Shown here in pieces: positions 17,853 to 26,683 of a stretch of DNA of 40,357 nucleotides. The position numbers were made by a program, and so were the translations under genes. Every line of letters starts with the position of its first letter. Position 1 is the stretch's first letter. The stretch lies in assembly GCA_012034615.1 (NCBI GenBank), contig JAAUPA010000012.1, positions 1-40,357 of the forward strand, written 5' to 3'. This DNA is from Leptolyngbyaceae cyanobacterium CSU_1_4. Lineage in GTDB: Bacteria; Cyanobacteriota; Cyanobacteriia; Elainellales; Elainellaceae. The notes beneath the pieces are model-generated. The model worked only from the letters and a program-made list of their open reading frames with translations, had not been told where the DNA came from and searched no databases.

Positions 17853-18646
17853 TTGAGCGAACAGACTCGGAGTTTTGGTTTAAAGGCATGGAGCCGCAGA
17901 CTGGTTGCCGCTATTTTGCTGGCTGGGCAGGTGATTGTTCACCTGATCCGAGGGAAGATCCATTGGCGCAATACCCTGGAACAAATGGTGGCGGTGGGTC
18001 CTGAGTCGTTGCTGGTGGCGTTGTTGATGTCGGCTTCAGTGGGTATGGTCTTTACCATTCAAGTGTCGCGAGAGTTTATTAACCTGGGTGCAGGTTCGGC
18101 GGTGGGGGGCGTGTTGGCGATCGCCCTTGCTCGGGAGTTGGCTCCAATTTTGACTGCTGTGGTGTTGGCAGGTCGCGTGGGTTCGGCGTTTGCTGCCGAA
18201 ATTGGCACCATGCAAGTGACTGAGCAAATTGACGCTTTGTACATGCTCAAAACTGACCCCATTGACTACTTAGTTATCCCCAGGGTCATTGCTTGCTGTC
18301 TGATGCAGCCTCTACTCACTATCTTGTCCTTTACTACTGGAATGATTGGCGGCGTTTTTATTGCCGATAGCCTGTACGACATTTCTAACAGCGTATTTCT
18401 GGACTCTGCCCGCAACTTTCTAACGCCGTGGGATATGGTGAGCGCTATGATTAAGGGCGCTGTTTTGGCATTCTTATTGCCGTGATTGGCACTAGCTGGG
18501 GCTTAACCACCACCGGGGGGGCGAAAGGCGTGGGACAATCGACCACTACGGCAGTGGTGACTGCCTTGCTATCTATTTTTATTGCTAATTTCTTTCTTTC
18601 CTGGTTAATGTTCCAGGGCACGGGTGCTTCTACTCTGAATATGTAG
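17853..18646 (+). CDS. MlaE-family ABC transporter permease, one frameshift near the 3' end
   Basis: Permease of the MlaE/TGD1 family, which moves phospholipids or related lipids between membranes with an MlaF ATPase and an MCE-domain protein. It has about five membrane segments and the motifs LEQMVAVGPESLL, VGMVFTIQVSREF, LARELAPILTAVVLAGRVG and KTDPIDYLVIPRV. The frame breaks at the T run 18463-18466: five T instead of four restores AVFGILIAVIGTSWGLTTTG through to the stop at 18644-18646, giving 264 residues. The open frame begins with TTG 17853. An ATG at 17830 would join it if one base is missing between them, so the exact start is uncertain. No MlaF or MCE gene is adjacent; DUF3119, DUF3086 and plsY follow. 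Confidence 0.87.
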
Positions 18647-18717
18647 TGCTCTCTCGCCCTTTAGCCCTTTAGAATACAAGCAGCCTCATCCATTTTTGGC
18701 AAGAGCCTTGATCGCCC

Positions 18718-19122
18718 ATGACTACCACTCCAGACCGCAGCCTTTCTCCCGAAACCGTGCAGTTAGCGCCGAGCTACGCTATTCCCATCACCTTAATACT
18801 GGCAGCCCTGCCGCTGTTTTTTCTCAAGGCTTGGGCAGGTGGAGCGATCGCCCTTTTTGCCTTGTTTCTCCTAGTTCAAACCGCTACTTTGCGCCTCTGC
18901 TTCACCCAAACCGCCCTAGACATTTACCGAGGCGAATCTTTGCTGCGGCAATTTCCTTACGCTGACTGGCAAAATTGGCAAATCTTTTGGTTCAATGTCC
19001 CCGTTCTCTTCTACTTTAAGGAAGTGAAAAGCATTCATTTTCTGCCCATTTTATTTGATGCAAAAATGTTGAGAACCTGCTTAGAACAGCGTTGCCCTGT
19101 CGCCCATCCTGTTTCCCGTTAG
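18718..19122 (+). CDS. DUF3119 family membrane protein
   Basis: A 134-residue protein with two hydrophobic segments in the first half (SYAIPITLILAALPLFF and GGAIALFALFLLVQTATLRL). A PH-like beta-rich domain follows (FTQTALDIYRGESLLRQFPY, then DWQNWQIFWFNVPVLFYF). This is the organisation of DUF3119, a family found in cyanobacteria and plastids with no assigned function. It follows the MlaE-like permease by 71 bases and precedes the DUF3086 gene by ten, so an operon with a membrane-lipid theme is likely. The frame is intact. Confidence 0.82.
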   Translation: MTTTPDRSLSPETVQLAPSYAIPITLILAALPLFFLKAWAGGAIALFALFLLVQTATLRLCFTQTALDIYRGESLLRQFPYADWQNWQIFWFNVPVLFYFKEVKSIHFLPILFDAKMLRTCLEQRCPVAHPVSR

Positions 19123-19132
19123 TGCTGCACCC

Positions 19133-20191
19133 ATGAATGATGAAGTAAATGAGTTAGAAACCCGTATTGCTGAACTGCGGCAACAGGAAAAAAGGCTACA
19201 ACAGGATGTTGCCTCGCTGCAAGCCTCGTACAATGCCATGCTGCAAAAGCAAGTTGCCGAGGCGCAAATGGCGTTGGGGCGAGTGGTGCAGGAAAGTTTG
19301 AGTGAGCTAGAGCAACGCAGGCAGAAGCTACAAATCGCTGTGGAGCAACTGGAGCGACGACAAGAACGAATTCGCAACGAAATGAAAACTAGCTTTGCAG
19401 GCGTGTCTCAAGATCTTGCCATTCGGGTGCAAGGATTCAAAGATTATTTGGTGGGCAGCTTGCAAGATTTGGCGACTTCAGCCGAACAGTTGCAACTAAC
19501 GCCTGCCTCAGAGCCAGAACCCCGCAGAGGAGTGCGATCGGAAAATCGGGAAGAGGTTAGATCGGAGGCGCGATCGGAGGCGCGATCTGAATCTAGATCT
19601 GGGATGCGATCGGATGCCAAATCTGGAATGGAGGAAGCGCTAATTCCTAAATTTGCTGAAAGTAATCTGCAAGAGCAAACCAAGCGAATTAATAAACTGT
19701 TAGATCAATACCGGATGATGCCTGACTATTATGGACAACCCTGGCAGTTGCGGCGCACCTTTGAACCAATTCACGCCGATCGCGTTTCAAATTGGTTTTT
19801 TACTCAAGGTGGACGAGGTTCCTTAAAATCTTTGGGTTCTCGGTTGCAGAATATTCTAGTCGCCTCAGCCGTGATTTCGGTGCTGCGAGATTTGTATGGC
19901 GATCGCGTTCGGGTTTTAGTCTTAGGCGACTCTCCCGAACGCCTGGGCGAATGGCGACGGGGGCTGCAAGATTGTCTGGGCGTTTCTCGTGCCGACTTTG
20001 GGTCTGACCAAGGCATTGTGCTGTTTGAAGCGCCCGAACCCTTGGTGCAGCGGGCAGAACGGTTGTTGAAGCAAAAGCAATTGCCCATTATTCTAATTGA
20101 TGAGTCAGAAGGATTCATCAATTTAGCGCTATTGCAGTTTCCCTTGTGGTTAGCGTTTGCCTCTGACCCCACGAACCCGATGGTCTACTAA
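19133..20191 (+). CDS. DUF3086 family protein, N-terminal coiled coil
   Basis: A 352-residue soluble protein. Residues 1-100 are a long coiled coil (NELETRIAELRQQEKRLQQD and onward). Residues about 130-165 are a Ser/Arg/Glu low-complexity linker built from RSEARSE units. Residues about 175-345 are a conserved globular domain with LDQYRMMPDYYGQPWQLRRT, VSNWFFTQGGRGSLKSLGSR and LVLGDSPERLGEWRRGLQ, the pattern of the cyanobacterial DUF3086 family. Function is unknown. It sits between DUF3119 and plsY with gaps of ten and sixteen bases, implying co-expression with lipid genes. The linker-coding DNA (about 19532-19625) is a string of GATCGGA/GATCTGA units and is probably variable between strains. 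Confidence 0.82.
   Translation: MNDEVNELETRIAELRQQEKRLQQDVASLQASYNAMLQKQVAEAQMALGRVVQESLSELEQRRQKLQIAVEQLERRQERIRNEMKTSFAGVSQDLAIRVQGFKDYLVGSLQDLATSAEQLQLTPASEPEPRRGVRSENREEVRSEARSEARSESRSGMRSDAKSGMEEALIPKFAESNLQEQTKRINKLLDQYRMMPDYYGQPWQLRRTFEPIHADRVSNWFFTQGGRGSLKSLGSRLQNILVASAVISVLRDLYGDRVRVLVLGDSPERLGEWRRGLQDCLGVSRADFGSDQGIVLFEAPEPLVQRAERLLKQKQLPIILIDESEGFINLALLQFPLWLAFASDPTNPMVY
19532..19625 (+). repeat. Low-complexity GATC-containing repeat in the DUF3086 gene
   Basis: Short units such as CGATCGGAGGCG repeat in frame and encode Arg-Ser-Glu-Ala and variants. The unit shares its core with HIP1. Length change here would alter only the linker of the protein. Confidence 0.7.
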
Positions 20192-20207
20192 ACAAGGATA
20201 TTCATAT

Positions 20208-20882
20208 ATGGCGGTTTGGATTGGCTTTTGTGTGGCGATTGGGGTCAGTGCCTACCTCCTGGGTTCCTTGCCTACGGGATATTTAGCAGGTCGTATTCTG
20301 AAGGGAATCGACATTCGAGAACATGGCTCAAAATCCACTGGGGCAACGAATGTCCTACGAACTGTCGGAAAGTTTCCAGCCCTGGTGGTGCTGTTGATTG
20401 ATGTGTTGAAAGGAGCGGCGGCGATCGCCTTAACCCGATCGGTATATCAGCAGTCCGCGATCGCTCCTTTCATTCCTCCTGAGGTTAATTTACAAGTCTG
20501 GCTCCCTTATGCCATTACCCTGTCCGGCTTGGCCGTTCTCTTAGGGCACAGCCGTTCTATTTGGATTAACTTTTCGGGCGGCAAATCTGTGGCAACTGGC
20601 TTAGGACTTTTACTCGCCATGGCGTTGCCTGTTGGCTTAGGATCACTGGCTGCTTTCGTGGGGGTGCTAGCCCTTTCGCGGATTGTTTCTCTCAGTTCCA
20701 TCGCAGCAGCCCTAGCAACCATGGGACTCATGGTCGGACTGCAACAACCTTTGCCCTTTCAAGGACTGGCGATCGCCGGAGGGCTGTTCGTCATTTGGCG
20801 ACATCAAGCTAATCTCCAGCGTCTCATGGCTGGCACCGAGCCTCGGTTAGGACAGAAAGCTCAAGAATCAGAGCCTCAATAA
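20208..20882 (+). CDS. plsY: Acyl-phosphate:glycerol-3-phosphate acyltransferase PlsY
   Basis: A 224-residue polytopic membrane enzyme that transfers the acyl group from acyl-phosphate to glycerol 3-phosphate, the first committed step of membrane lipid synthesis. All three family motifs are present: GSLPTGYLAGR, REHGSKSTGATNVLRTVG, and LGHSRSIWINFSGGKSVATG. The start is the ATG at 20208 (MAVWIGF); the longer open frame overlaps DUF3086 and is not favoured. The C-terminal tail ends in SEPQ, encoded by the first unit of a 17-bp tandem repeat. It closes a probable permease-DUF3119-DUF3086-plsY operon. Confidence 0.93.
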   Translation: MAVWIGFCVAIGVSAYLLGSLPTGYLAGRILKGIDIREHGSKSTGATNVLRTVGKFPALVVLLIDVLKGAAAIALTRSVYQQSAIAPFIPPEVNLQVWLPYAITLSGLAVLLGHSRSIWINFSGGKSVATGLGLLLAMALPVGLGSLAAFVGVLALSRIVSLSSIAAALATMGLMVGLQQPLPFQGLAIAGGLFVIWRHQANLQRLMAGTEPRLGQKAQESEPQ

Positions 20883-20918
20883 CTTCAGAGCCTCAATAAC
20901 TTCAGAGCCTCAATCACT
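20868..20918 (+). repeat. 17-bp tandem repeat, three copies, spanning the plsY stop codon
   Basis: TCAGAGCCTCAATAACT occurs three times without a gap; the third copy has one change. The first copy encodes the end of PlsY and its TAA stop, and the other two are untranslated. This is a slippage-type expansion at a stop codon. Confidence 0.88.
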
Positions 20919-21152
20919 TTAGATTAGAAATTACAGACCCGTCCTTAAAAACTTGTGATACCGTTACACAGGCGAAATTGAACCTGCCCTTTAAAGAGTA
21001 ATGCTCTGTAAGCGTACGCTGTTTGAATAATCTTTAAGCTTCCAGGAATCGCGCTGATTTTGCTGAATCTCTAACGGGTAACCTAAAGGTTGCCTTTTCT
21101 TTAGAAAATCAGCCCAACAAACACCTGTTAATGAACCACACGAGGGAAAATT

Positions 21153-21943
21153 ATGTCAAAACTCCACATTTTTAGCGCTGCTGCTGTGACAGCTAGCCTG
21201 TGGATGGTTGGAATGAACCCAGCCTCAGCTCGCATTCCTCAAATCCCTGAGGCAGCACCCGCACCTGCTCAGGAAATTGCTCAAGCCTTTACCTTACCCG
21301 CTGGCATCACTGCTATTGGGTCGGGTTTAGCCACTGCACCCGCTGACGTGGCTGTGATTTACTTAAATTACTACAGTAACTACTATCCTCAGCCTTCTGA
21401 AAACCCCAACACGCCTCCCCCGCTTCCTCCCACGGCAACAGCCGCTGATATGAAGCCCGTGGTTGATGCGCTGGTTGCGGCTGGCGCGATCGCGGCAAAT
21501 GTTGAAGCCACCGCTGATCCTAATGCCTCAGGGGGCTTTAGGGTGCGGGTAAAACTAGATAAGCCGACCCAAGACAACGTACAAGCCTAGTCGCAGCCGC
21601 GAATACGGCTGCGACAAAAAACAGTAAGTTCTCAACCGGTGGGGCACAAGTGGGCTACTTTACAAACAACTGCGCCGCCCTAGAAACTGAGGCTCGGAGG
21701 CTGGCAATGGCAGATGCCCGCAGCCGTTCGAGCGCTCTTGCAGAAACCGCAGGCATTACTCTCGGCAGGCTAACGGCTCTCACCGAATCGGCAACGTTTG
21801 GCTACTACGGTGGCACAGGCTGTCCTTCGGCGGCTGATAATCAAGGTCTTCAAGATCCTTATGCTTTACAGGGCGTGGATCTGCTGAGTCCTGCTGTTGT
21901 GCGCGTGAATTCCTCGGTATCTGCAACCTATGAAATGAAGTAG
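21153..21943 (+). CDS. Secreted SIMPL-domain (DUF541) protein, one frameshift
   Basis: A 263-residue (corrected) exported protein. The N-terminal 26 residues are a signal peptide (MSKLHIFSAAAVTASLWMVG then NPASA), with cleavage likely after the second Ala of PASA. The mature part begins with a Pro/Ala-rich stretch. The SIMPL domain has GSGLATAPADVAVIYLNYY at its start and CAALETEARRLAMADARSRS in the second half, which is the family signature. The frame breaks at about 21586-21588; one added base gives AxVAAANTAATKNSKF and reads through to 21943. A perfect ten-bp hairpin starts two bases later. SIMPL proteins are periplasmic and poorly understood. Without the correction the gene would be cut in half. 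Confidence 0.82.
21590..21615. other. Perfect 10-bp inverted repeat inside a coding region
   Basis: GTCGCAGCCG (21590-21599) and CGGCTGCGAC (21606-21615) flank a six-base loop and are followed by six A. The hairpin lies immediately after the frameshift in the SIMPL gene, where a stable stem may have disturbed sequencing. Confidence 0.8.
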
Positions 21944-22395
21944 GCGATCGCCAGTCTGATGGGCACCTCGAACAATTCAAATCTGATTGAGAAAAGCAGG
22001 TTAATGTGGGGCAGTCAGGTTTGAGGGTGAGGTGCTCTATCTAGGAACCTTCCTTGATATAGACCCTCCTCGTTCTGCTCAACTCCCTACTATTCTTTTA
22101 TTGTAAAGATTTGCGTACTTTTCTCACAATTCACCTGGCAATATTCCTTCATCTTTGGATAAATCATCCGCATTGAACCTCTGTGCTTCTTATATCAGTC
22201 AGTAGGTCAGCCACGGTTTTGACAGGATCTTTATAGATCGATGATGCCCCATTCCTCAATTCCAGTGGCAGAATGGGGATACTGGCGAGGTGTAGCAAAC
22301 TAGAATCCCATGTCAAGATGCTAGTCAAATGAGCTACATTAATAAATATTAAGAAAATATGACCTCGCGTCAAGAATCTAGGAGGAACAGCCTCA
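21944..22395. other. Long intergenic region upstream of ftsH
   Basis: This 452-base gap holds no convincing gene. It begins with GGGCACCTCGAAC (21961-21973), a 13-mer also present after the giant gene at 37061. An inverted GAGGTGC is at 22029-22035. CCCCATTC and GAATGGGG form an eight-bp inverted repeat around 22246-22278. The last 15 bases carry AGGAGG at 22380-22385, the ftsH ribosome-binding site. The length fits an extended regulatory leader, but no specific promoter could be fixed. Confidence 0.5.
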
Positions 22396-24223
22396 GTGAA
22401 TAAGCGGTGGAAGAATGCGGGGCTGTATGCCCTTTTGGTAGTGGTTGTTGTCTTTCTGGCAACAGCCCTTTGGGATAACAGACAACCCCCCATGAAGACG
22501 TGGCGTTACAGCGAATTTATCAATCAAGTCAGTTCAGGTCAAGTTGAGAAAGTGGCGATTCGTTCTGATCGACAATTTGCTCAGGCTAAGGCAAACGACG
22601 GCGAAACCTACGGTATCAACATTCCTAATGATCCTGAATTGTTAGACATTTTGCAAAAGAACAACGTTGATATCTCCGTCACTCAGCAAGGCGAAGACAA
22701 CGGTATAGCCAGAATTCTCAGCACGTTGCTGATTCCCTTCTTGCTCTTGGTGGTGCTGTTTTTTGTGCTGCGTCGGGCACAGAGTGGACCGGGTAGTCAG
22801 GCCATGAACTTCGGCAAATCTAAAGCCCGCGTTCAGATGGAACCCCAAACCCAAGTTACTTTTGGTGATGTAGCAGGGATTGAACAGGCAAAGTTAGAGC
22901 TTTCTGAAGTTGTAGACTTTCTAAAGAATGCCGATCGCTTCACCGCAGTGGGCGCAAAAATTCCTAAAGGCGTGCTGCTAGTAGGTCCTCCTGGAACGGG
23001 TAAAACCCTCTTGGCAAAAGCTGTGGCGGGTGAGGCTGGTGTTCCTTTCTTCTCAATCTCTGGCTCTGAGTTTGTCGAAATGTTTGTAGGTGTGGGTGCG
23101 TCCCGCGTCCGTGATCTGTTCGAGCAAGCCAAAGCTAATGCGCCCTGTATCGTCTTTATTGATGAAATCGATGCAGTCGGTCGTCAGCGAGGTGCAGGTT
23201 TGGGCGGTGGCAACGATGAGCGGGAACAAACCCTGAACCAGTTGCTGACTGAAATGGACGGCTTTGAAGGCAATACAGGGATTATTCTGATTGCTGCTAC
23301 AAACCGCCCTGACGTGTTGGATGCAGCGCTGCTTCGTCCCGGTCGTTTCGATCGCCAAGTGGTGGTCGATCGCCCCGACTTTGCCGGACGTTTGGAAATT
23401 CTTAACGTTCACGCTCGTGGCAAGACTCTTTCTCAAGACGTTGACCTTGACAAGATTTCTCGACGCACACCTGGGTTTACGGGTGCTGACTTGGCAAACT
23501 TGCTCAACGAAGCGGCTATTCTGGCGGCTCGTCGTAACCTCACTGAAATTTCGATGGATGAAGTCAATGATGCGATCGATCGCGTTATGGCGGGCCCTGA
23601 GAAGAAAGATCGGGTGATGAGCGAAAAAGCGGAAAACCCTGGTGGCATATCACGAAGCAGGTCATGCTTTGGTCGGTGCGCTGATGCCTGATTATGATCC
23701 GGTTCAAAAAGTCAGCATTATCCCTCGCGGTCGTGCAGGCGGTTTGACTTGGTTTGTGCCTCGTGAAGATCAAATGTCTTCTCGTTCTTACTTGCAGAAC
23801 CAAATGGCAGTAGCGCTAGGGGGTCGAATTGCCGAGGAAATCGTCTTTGGTGAGGAAGAAGTGACTACGGGTGCTTCCAGCGACCTCCAGCAAGTGGCAC
23901 GGGTGGCGCGGCAGATGGTGACACGGTTTGGCATGAGCGATCGCCTCGGACCGATCGCGCTGGGTCGTTCTCAGGGCGGGATGTTCTTGGGACGCGACAT
24001 CATGGCAGAGCGTGACTTTTCTGAAGAGACGGCTGCAACGATCGACGATGAAGTGCGCAATTTGGTAGAGCAAGCCTATCGGCGGGCAAAGGTCGTTTTG
24101 ACCGAGAACCGTTCAGTGCTAAACGCTTTGGCTGATATGTTGATTGAGCGGGAAACCGTTGATTCTGAAGAGCTTCAGGAATTGTTGGCAACTAGCGATG
24201 TGAAAATGGCTTCGGTTGCTTAA
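22396..24223 (+). CDS. ftsH: FtsH ATP-dependent zinc metalloprotease (slr1604/FtsH3 type), one frameshift
   Basis: Membrane-anchored AAA protease that extracts and degrades membrane proteins, including damaged photosystem subunits. The N-terminus has two membrane segments (about 8-25 and 108-127). The AAA domain shows Walker A GPPGTGKT, Walker [13 protein letters not shown], and the second region of homology with [11 protein letters not shown]. The protease domain has the zinc motif HEAGH and a later acidic ligand region GASSDLQQ. One A is extra in the run at 23624-23628; removing it gives [19 protein letters not shown] and 608 residues. The N-terminal [14 protein letters not shown] and the AAA sequence are closest, from memory, to FtsH3 of Synechocystis, which partners FtsH1 or FtsH2. 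It uses a GTG start with AGGAGG 11 bases upstream. An intact essential protease is expected. Confidence 0.94.
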
Positions 24224-24264
24224 ATCTTTCAGATTCATTTGATTTAAATCTAATCAATTGGAGA

Positions 24265-24289
24265 GGGTGGTTTTATGCCACCCTTTTTT
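24265..24289 (+). terminator. Intrinsic terminator of ftsH
   Basis: GGGTGG (24265-24270) pairs with CCACCC (24278-24283), followed by six T. It lies about 41 bases after the ftsH stop. The open frame running through it towards aroE is therefore not the true aroE start. Confidence 0.85.
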
Positions 24290-24311
24290 GTGGGCTTTTT
24301 TCTTCTTTTTT

Positions 24312-25181
24312 ATGATGATTACTGGAACAACTAAACTGCTTGGGGTGATTGGCTATCCGGTGGCGCATTCGCTTTCTCCGGCAATGCACAATGCGGCGAT
24401 CGCCCATCTCAACGCCAATTATATTTATCTACCTCTGCCTGTTAAACCTGAAGATTTGCGAGTGGCGATCGAGGGCTTCCGGGCGATCGATCTCCAAGGC
24501 TTCAGCATTACAATTCCCCATAAGCAAGCCATCATGCCCCTGCTGGCAGAAGTTAGCGATATGGCTCAAGCCATTGGTGCGGTTAATACGGTGTATCCCA
24601 CTGAGCGGGGTTTGGGCGGCACCAATACTGACATCACCGGATTCCTTGCGCCCCTGCTAATCAAACACCAAGATTGGAGTCAGACGACGGCTGTAGTCTT
24701 GGGTAATGGTGGAGCGGCTAGAGCTGTGGTGATGGGTTGTCGGCAGTTAGGATGTGCTCAAATTCAGGTAGTAGGACGCAATTGGCAAAAGCTGCAAGAT
24801 TTTCGAGCGAGTTGGCTCGATTCGCCTTTAGCCGTTAGTAATTTATCGGTACATCGGTGGGAAGAATTGCCAGATCTAATTCTGCGGGCAGATCTGCTAG
24901 TCAATACGACCCCCATTGGGATGCATCCGTTGGTAGAAGATTCACCCTTGAGCGCAGAAGAAGGAGAGAAGATTAAGCGGGGGGCGATCGCCTATGATTG
25001 ATTTATTACGCCGCGTCCGACTCAGTTCTTGCGACAGGCTCAAGAAAGGGGAGCGATCGCGATCGACGGCTTAGAAATGCTGGTTCAGCAAGGCGCAGTC
25101 GCTTTAGAACTTTGGCTCAACCAACCTGTCCCTATTGAGATTATGCGTCAAGCACTTTTGAATCGTTTAGAGCGCCAGTAG
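24312..25181 (+). CDS. aroE: Shikimate dehydrogenase with an in-frame TGA
   Basis: Reduces 3-dehydroshikimate to shikimate with NADPH in aromatic amino-acid synthesis. The N-terminal domain has GVIGYPVAHSLSPAMHNAA and SITIPHKQAIMPL with the catalytic Lys, then AIGAVNTVYP and GTNTDITGF. The NADP-binding domain carries VVLGNGGAARAVV and later LLVNTTPIGMHP. TGA at 24999-25001 interrupts the frame, which then continues without a net shift to TAG 25179-25181 (QFLRQAQERGAIAIDGLEML). A missing T just before and an extra T just after would instead read YDLIYTPRPT, the family sequence, so paired base-call errors are the best explanation. Corrected length is 289 residues, normal for AroE. The start is ATG 24312 or 24315, after the ftsH terminator. 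Confidence 0.9.
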
Positions 25182-25280
25182 GAGGATCAGAAAATTTCTA
25201 AACTTTGTCGCCTTAACTGATTCAACAAAGGCTAACAAACCGTTATGCTAACTTTTATGAAGCCTTAGCAGAGAATCTTT

Positions 25281-25762
25281 ATGTTTGAAATTCCTCAATC
25301 TGTCAAAGTTTGGAGTCAGTTCAGCCACCCTGCCTTGATGTGGGCACTGTTGGCACTTTCAATTTATGCCCTTTACCTAGGCGTACAAATCCGCCGTACC
25401 CGTAGCGCTGAAGGCGACGCTAAGAAAGAACTCATCAAAGGTAAGTACAATATCAAGCACTACCAAATGGGTTCGCTCTTGTTGGCGCTGATGGTGTTAG
25501 GGAGCGTCGGCGGTATGGCAATTACGTATCTTAATAACGGTAAATTATTTGTGGGTTCTCACCTTCTGGCAGGTTTGGGTATGACCGGAATCATTGCCAC
25601 TTCCGCTGCTCTTTCGCCGTTATGCAAAAGGGGCACGACTGGGCACGTACCAGCCATATTGTGCTGAACATTGCTCTGGTCGGGCTGTTTGGTTGGCAAG
25701 CCGTGACTGGGATGCAAATTATTCAGCGAATTTTGGAAAAAATGGCGGTTAGTGCGGGTTAG
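25281..25762 (+). CDS. DUF4079 family membrane protein, one frameshift
   Basis: A 160-residue (corrected) protein with four hydrophobic segments. The first part has HPALMWALLALSIYALYLG and a basic loop QIRRTRSAEGDAKKELIKG. The middle has GSLLLALMVLGSVGGMAITY and FVGSHLLAGLGMTG. These match the cyanobacterial DUF4079 family, whose conserved His residues suggest a heme-binding, cytochrome-b561-like role (inference). One T is missing at 25620-25621; adding it gives PFMQKGHDWARTSHIVLN and reads on to TAG 25760-25762. The start ATG has no strong Shine-Dalgarno. It is 99 bases after aroE. Confidence 0.83.
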
Positions 25763-25768
25763 TTTTTT

Positions 25769-25787
25769 GGGGGCAGGTCATGCCCCC
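25769..25787. other. GC-rich hairpin after the DUF4079 gene
   Basis: GGGGGCA (25769-25775) pairs with TGCCCCC (25781-25787), immediately after a run of six T. The T run is on the wrong side for a plus-strand intrinsic terminator, but the stable stem may still mark the 3' end of the transcript. Confidence 0.5.
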
Positions 25788-25878
25788 GACGCACCCTTGA
25801 CAGGCTATAGTGTTTAACCAAGTCGGTTCAGATTGAAACCAGTAGCTTGTCAACCAGCCCCAAAAATTTCCGCGCACT

Positions 25879-26679
25879 ATGCAAGACGAAATTCTCAAAA
25901 AAGAACAGGAATTTCATGATCAGTGGGCTTCTGCCATTGATATTGAAGGCATTAAAGTCAAAGATTATTTTGAAGCCTGCACGGCTCCAGAAAATCGTTT
26001 CATTCTCAAGCGGTTGGGCGATGTTAGCAATCAATATTTACTGGATTTAGGATGTGGTGCTGGCGAAAATAGTGTTTACTTTGCGAGTCGGGGGGCTCGA
26101 TGCGTTGCCGCAGATTATTCTCCAGGCATGGTTGAAGTAGCGCTGAAATTGGCAGCAGCGAACCAGGTGGAAGTGGAAGGAAAGGTAATTAATGCAATGG
26201 ATATTGACTTTCCTGATAACACTTTTGATATTGTCTATGCCTCTAATCTGCTTCACCATATTCCTGACCCAGAGCTAACTATTCGAGAAATGTATCGCGT
26301 GCTGAAGCCGGGTGGTGTTGCCTGTTTTTGGGATCCACTCAAGCATAATCCTGTGATTAATGTGTATCGCAGAATTGCCACTAAAGTTCGGACTGAAGAC
26401 GAAACACCGCTAGATATTAATATCGTTAAAACGGTTCAGAGTCTATTTACCAAAACGACCTATGATACTTTTTGGATTGCGTCCCTTTGGATCTTTTTGC
26501 GCTTTTATTTAATTGAAAAGGTGAATCCTAACGAAGAGCGTTACTGGAAAAAAATCATTCTTGAACAAGCCCGATTAGAGCCAGAATATCGGCGGTTAGA
26601 GAATGTGGATAACGTTCTCAAAAAAATTCCTTTTGTTAAGCGCTTTGCTTGGAATCTTGCTGTCGTTGCAATGAAGTAA
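25879..26679 (+). CDS. Class I SAM-dependent methyltransferase
   Basis: A 266-residue protein with a Methyltransf_11-type Rossmann core. Motif I is [20 protein letters not shown] (about residues 54-73), followed by [12 protein letters not shown]. The later motifs are [19 protein letters not shown] and [16 protein letters not shown]. The C-terminal third (about 180-266) has aromatic-rich hydrophobic helices ([18 protein letters not shown]), which suggests membrane association or a lipid-linked substrate. It ends four bases before the GtrB-like glycosyltransferase gene, so the two are almost certainly co-transcribed and likely act on the same glycan or lipid. The acceptor is unknown. Confidence 0.88.
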   Translation: MQDEILKKEQEFHDQWASAIDIEGIKVKDYFEACTAPENRFILKRLGDVSNQYLLDLGCGAGENSVYFASRGARCVAADYSPGMVEVALKLAAANQVEVEGKVINAMDIDFPDNTFDIVYASNLLHHIPDPELTIREMYRVLKPGGVACFWDPLKHNPVINVYRRIATKVRTEDETPLDINIVKTVQSLFTKTTYDTFWIASLWIFLRFYLIEKVNPNEERYWKKIILEQARLEPEYRRLENVDNVLKKIPFVKRFAWNLAVVAMK

Positions 26680-26683
26680 CGCT

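Noticed and set aside
22164-22493. Minus-strand open frame upstream of ftsH
   Set aside because: It overlaps the ftsH start and its control region, shows no recognisable protein features and lacks a ribosome-binding site.
23642-24223. A separate short metalloprotease gene after ftsH
   Set aside because: It is the C-terminal protease domain of FtsH in a shifted frame; removing one A at 23624-23628 joins it to the AAA domain.
24999-25001. TGA in aroE as a selenocysteine or recoded codon
   Set aside because: No selenocysteine insertion element or selenoprotein precedent for AroE is visible, and two nearby T-run errors explain it.
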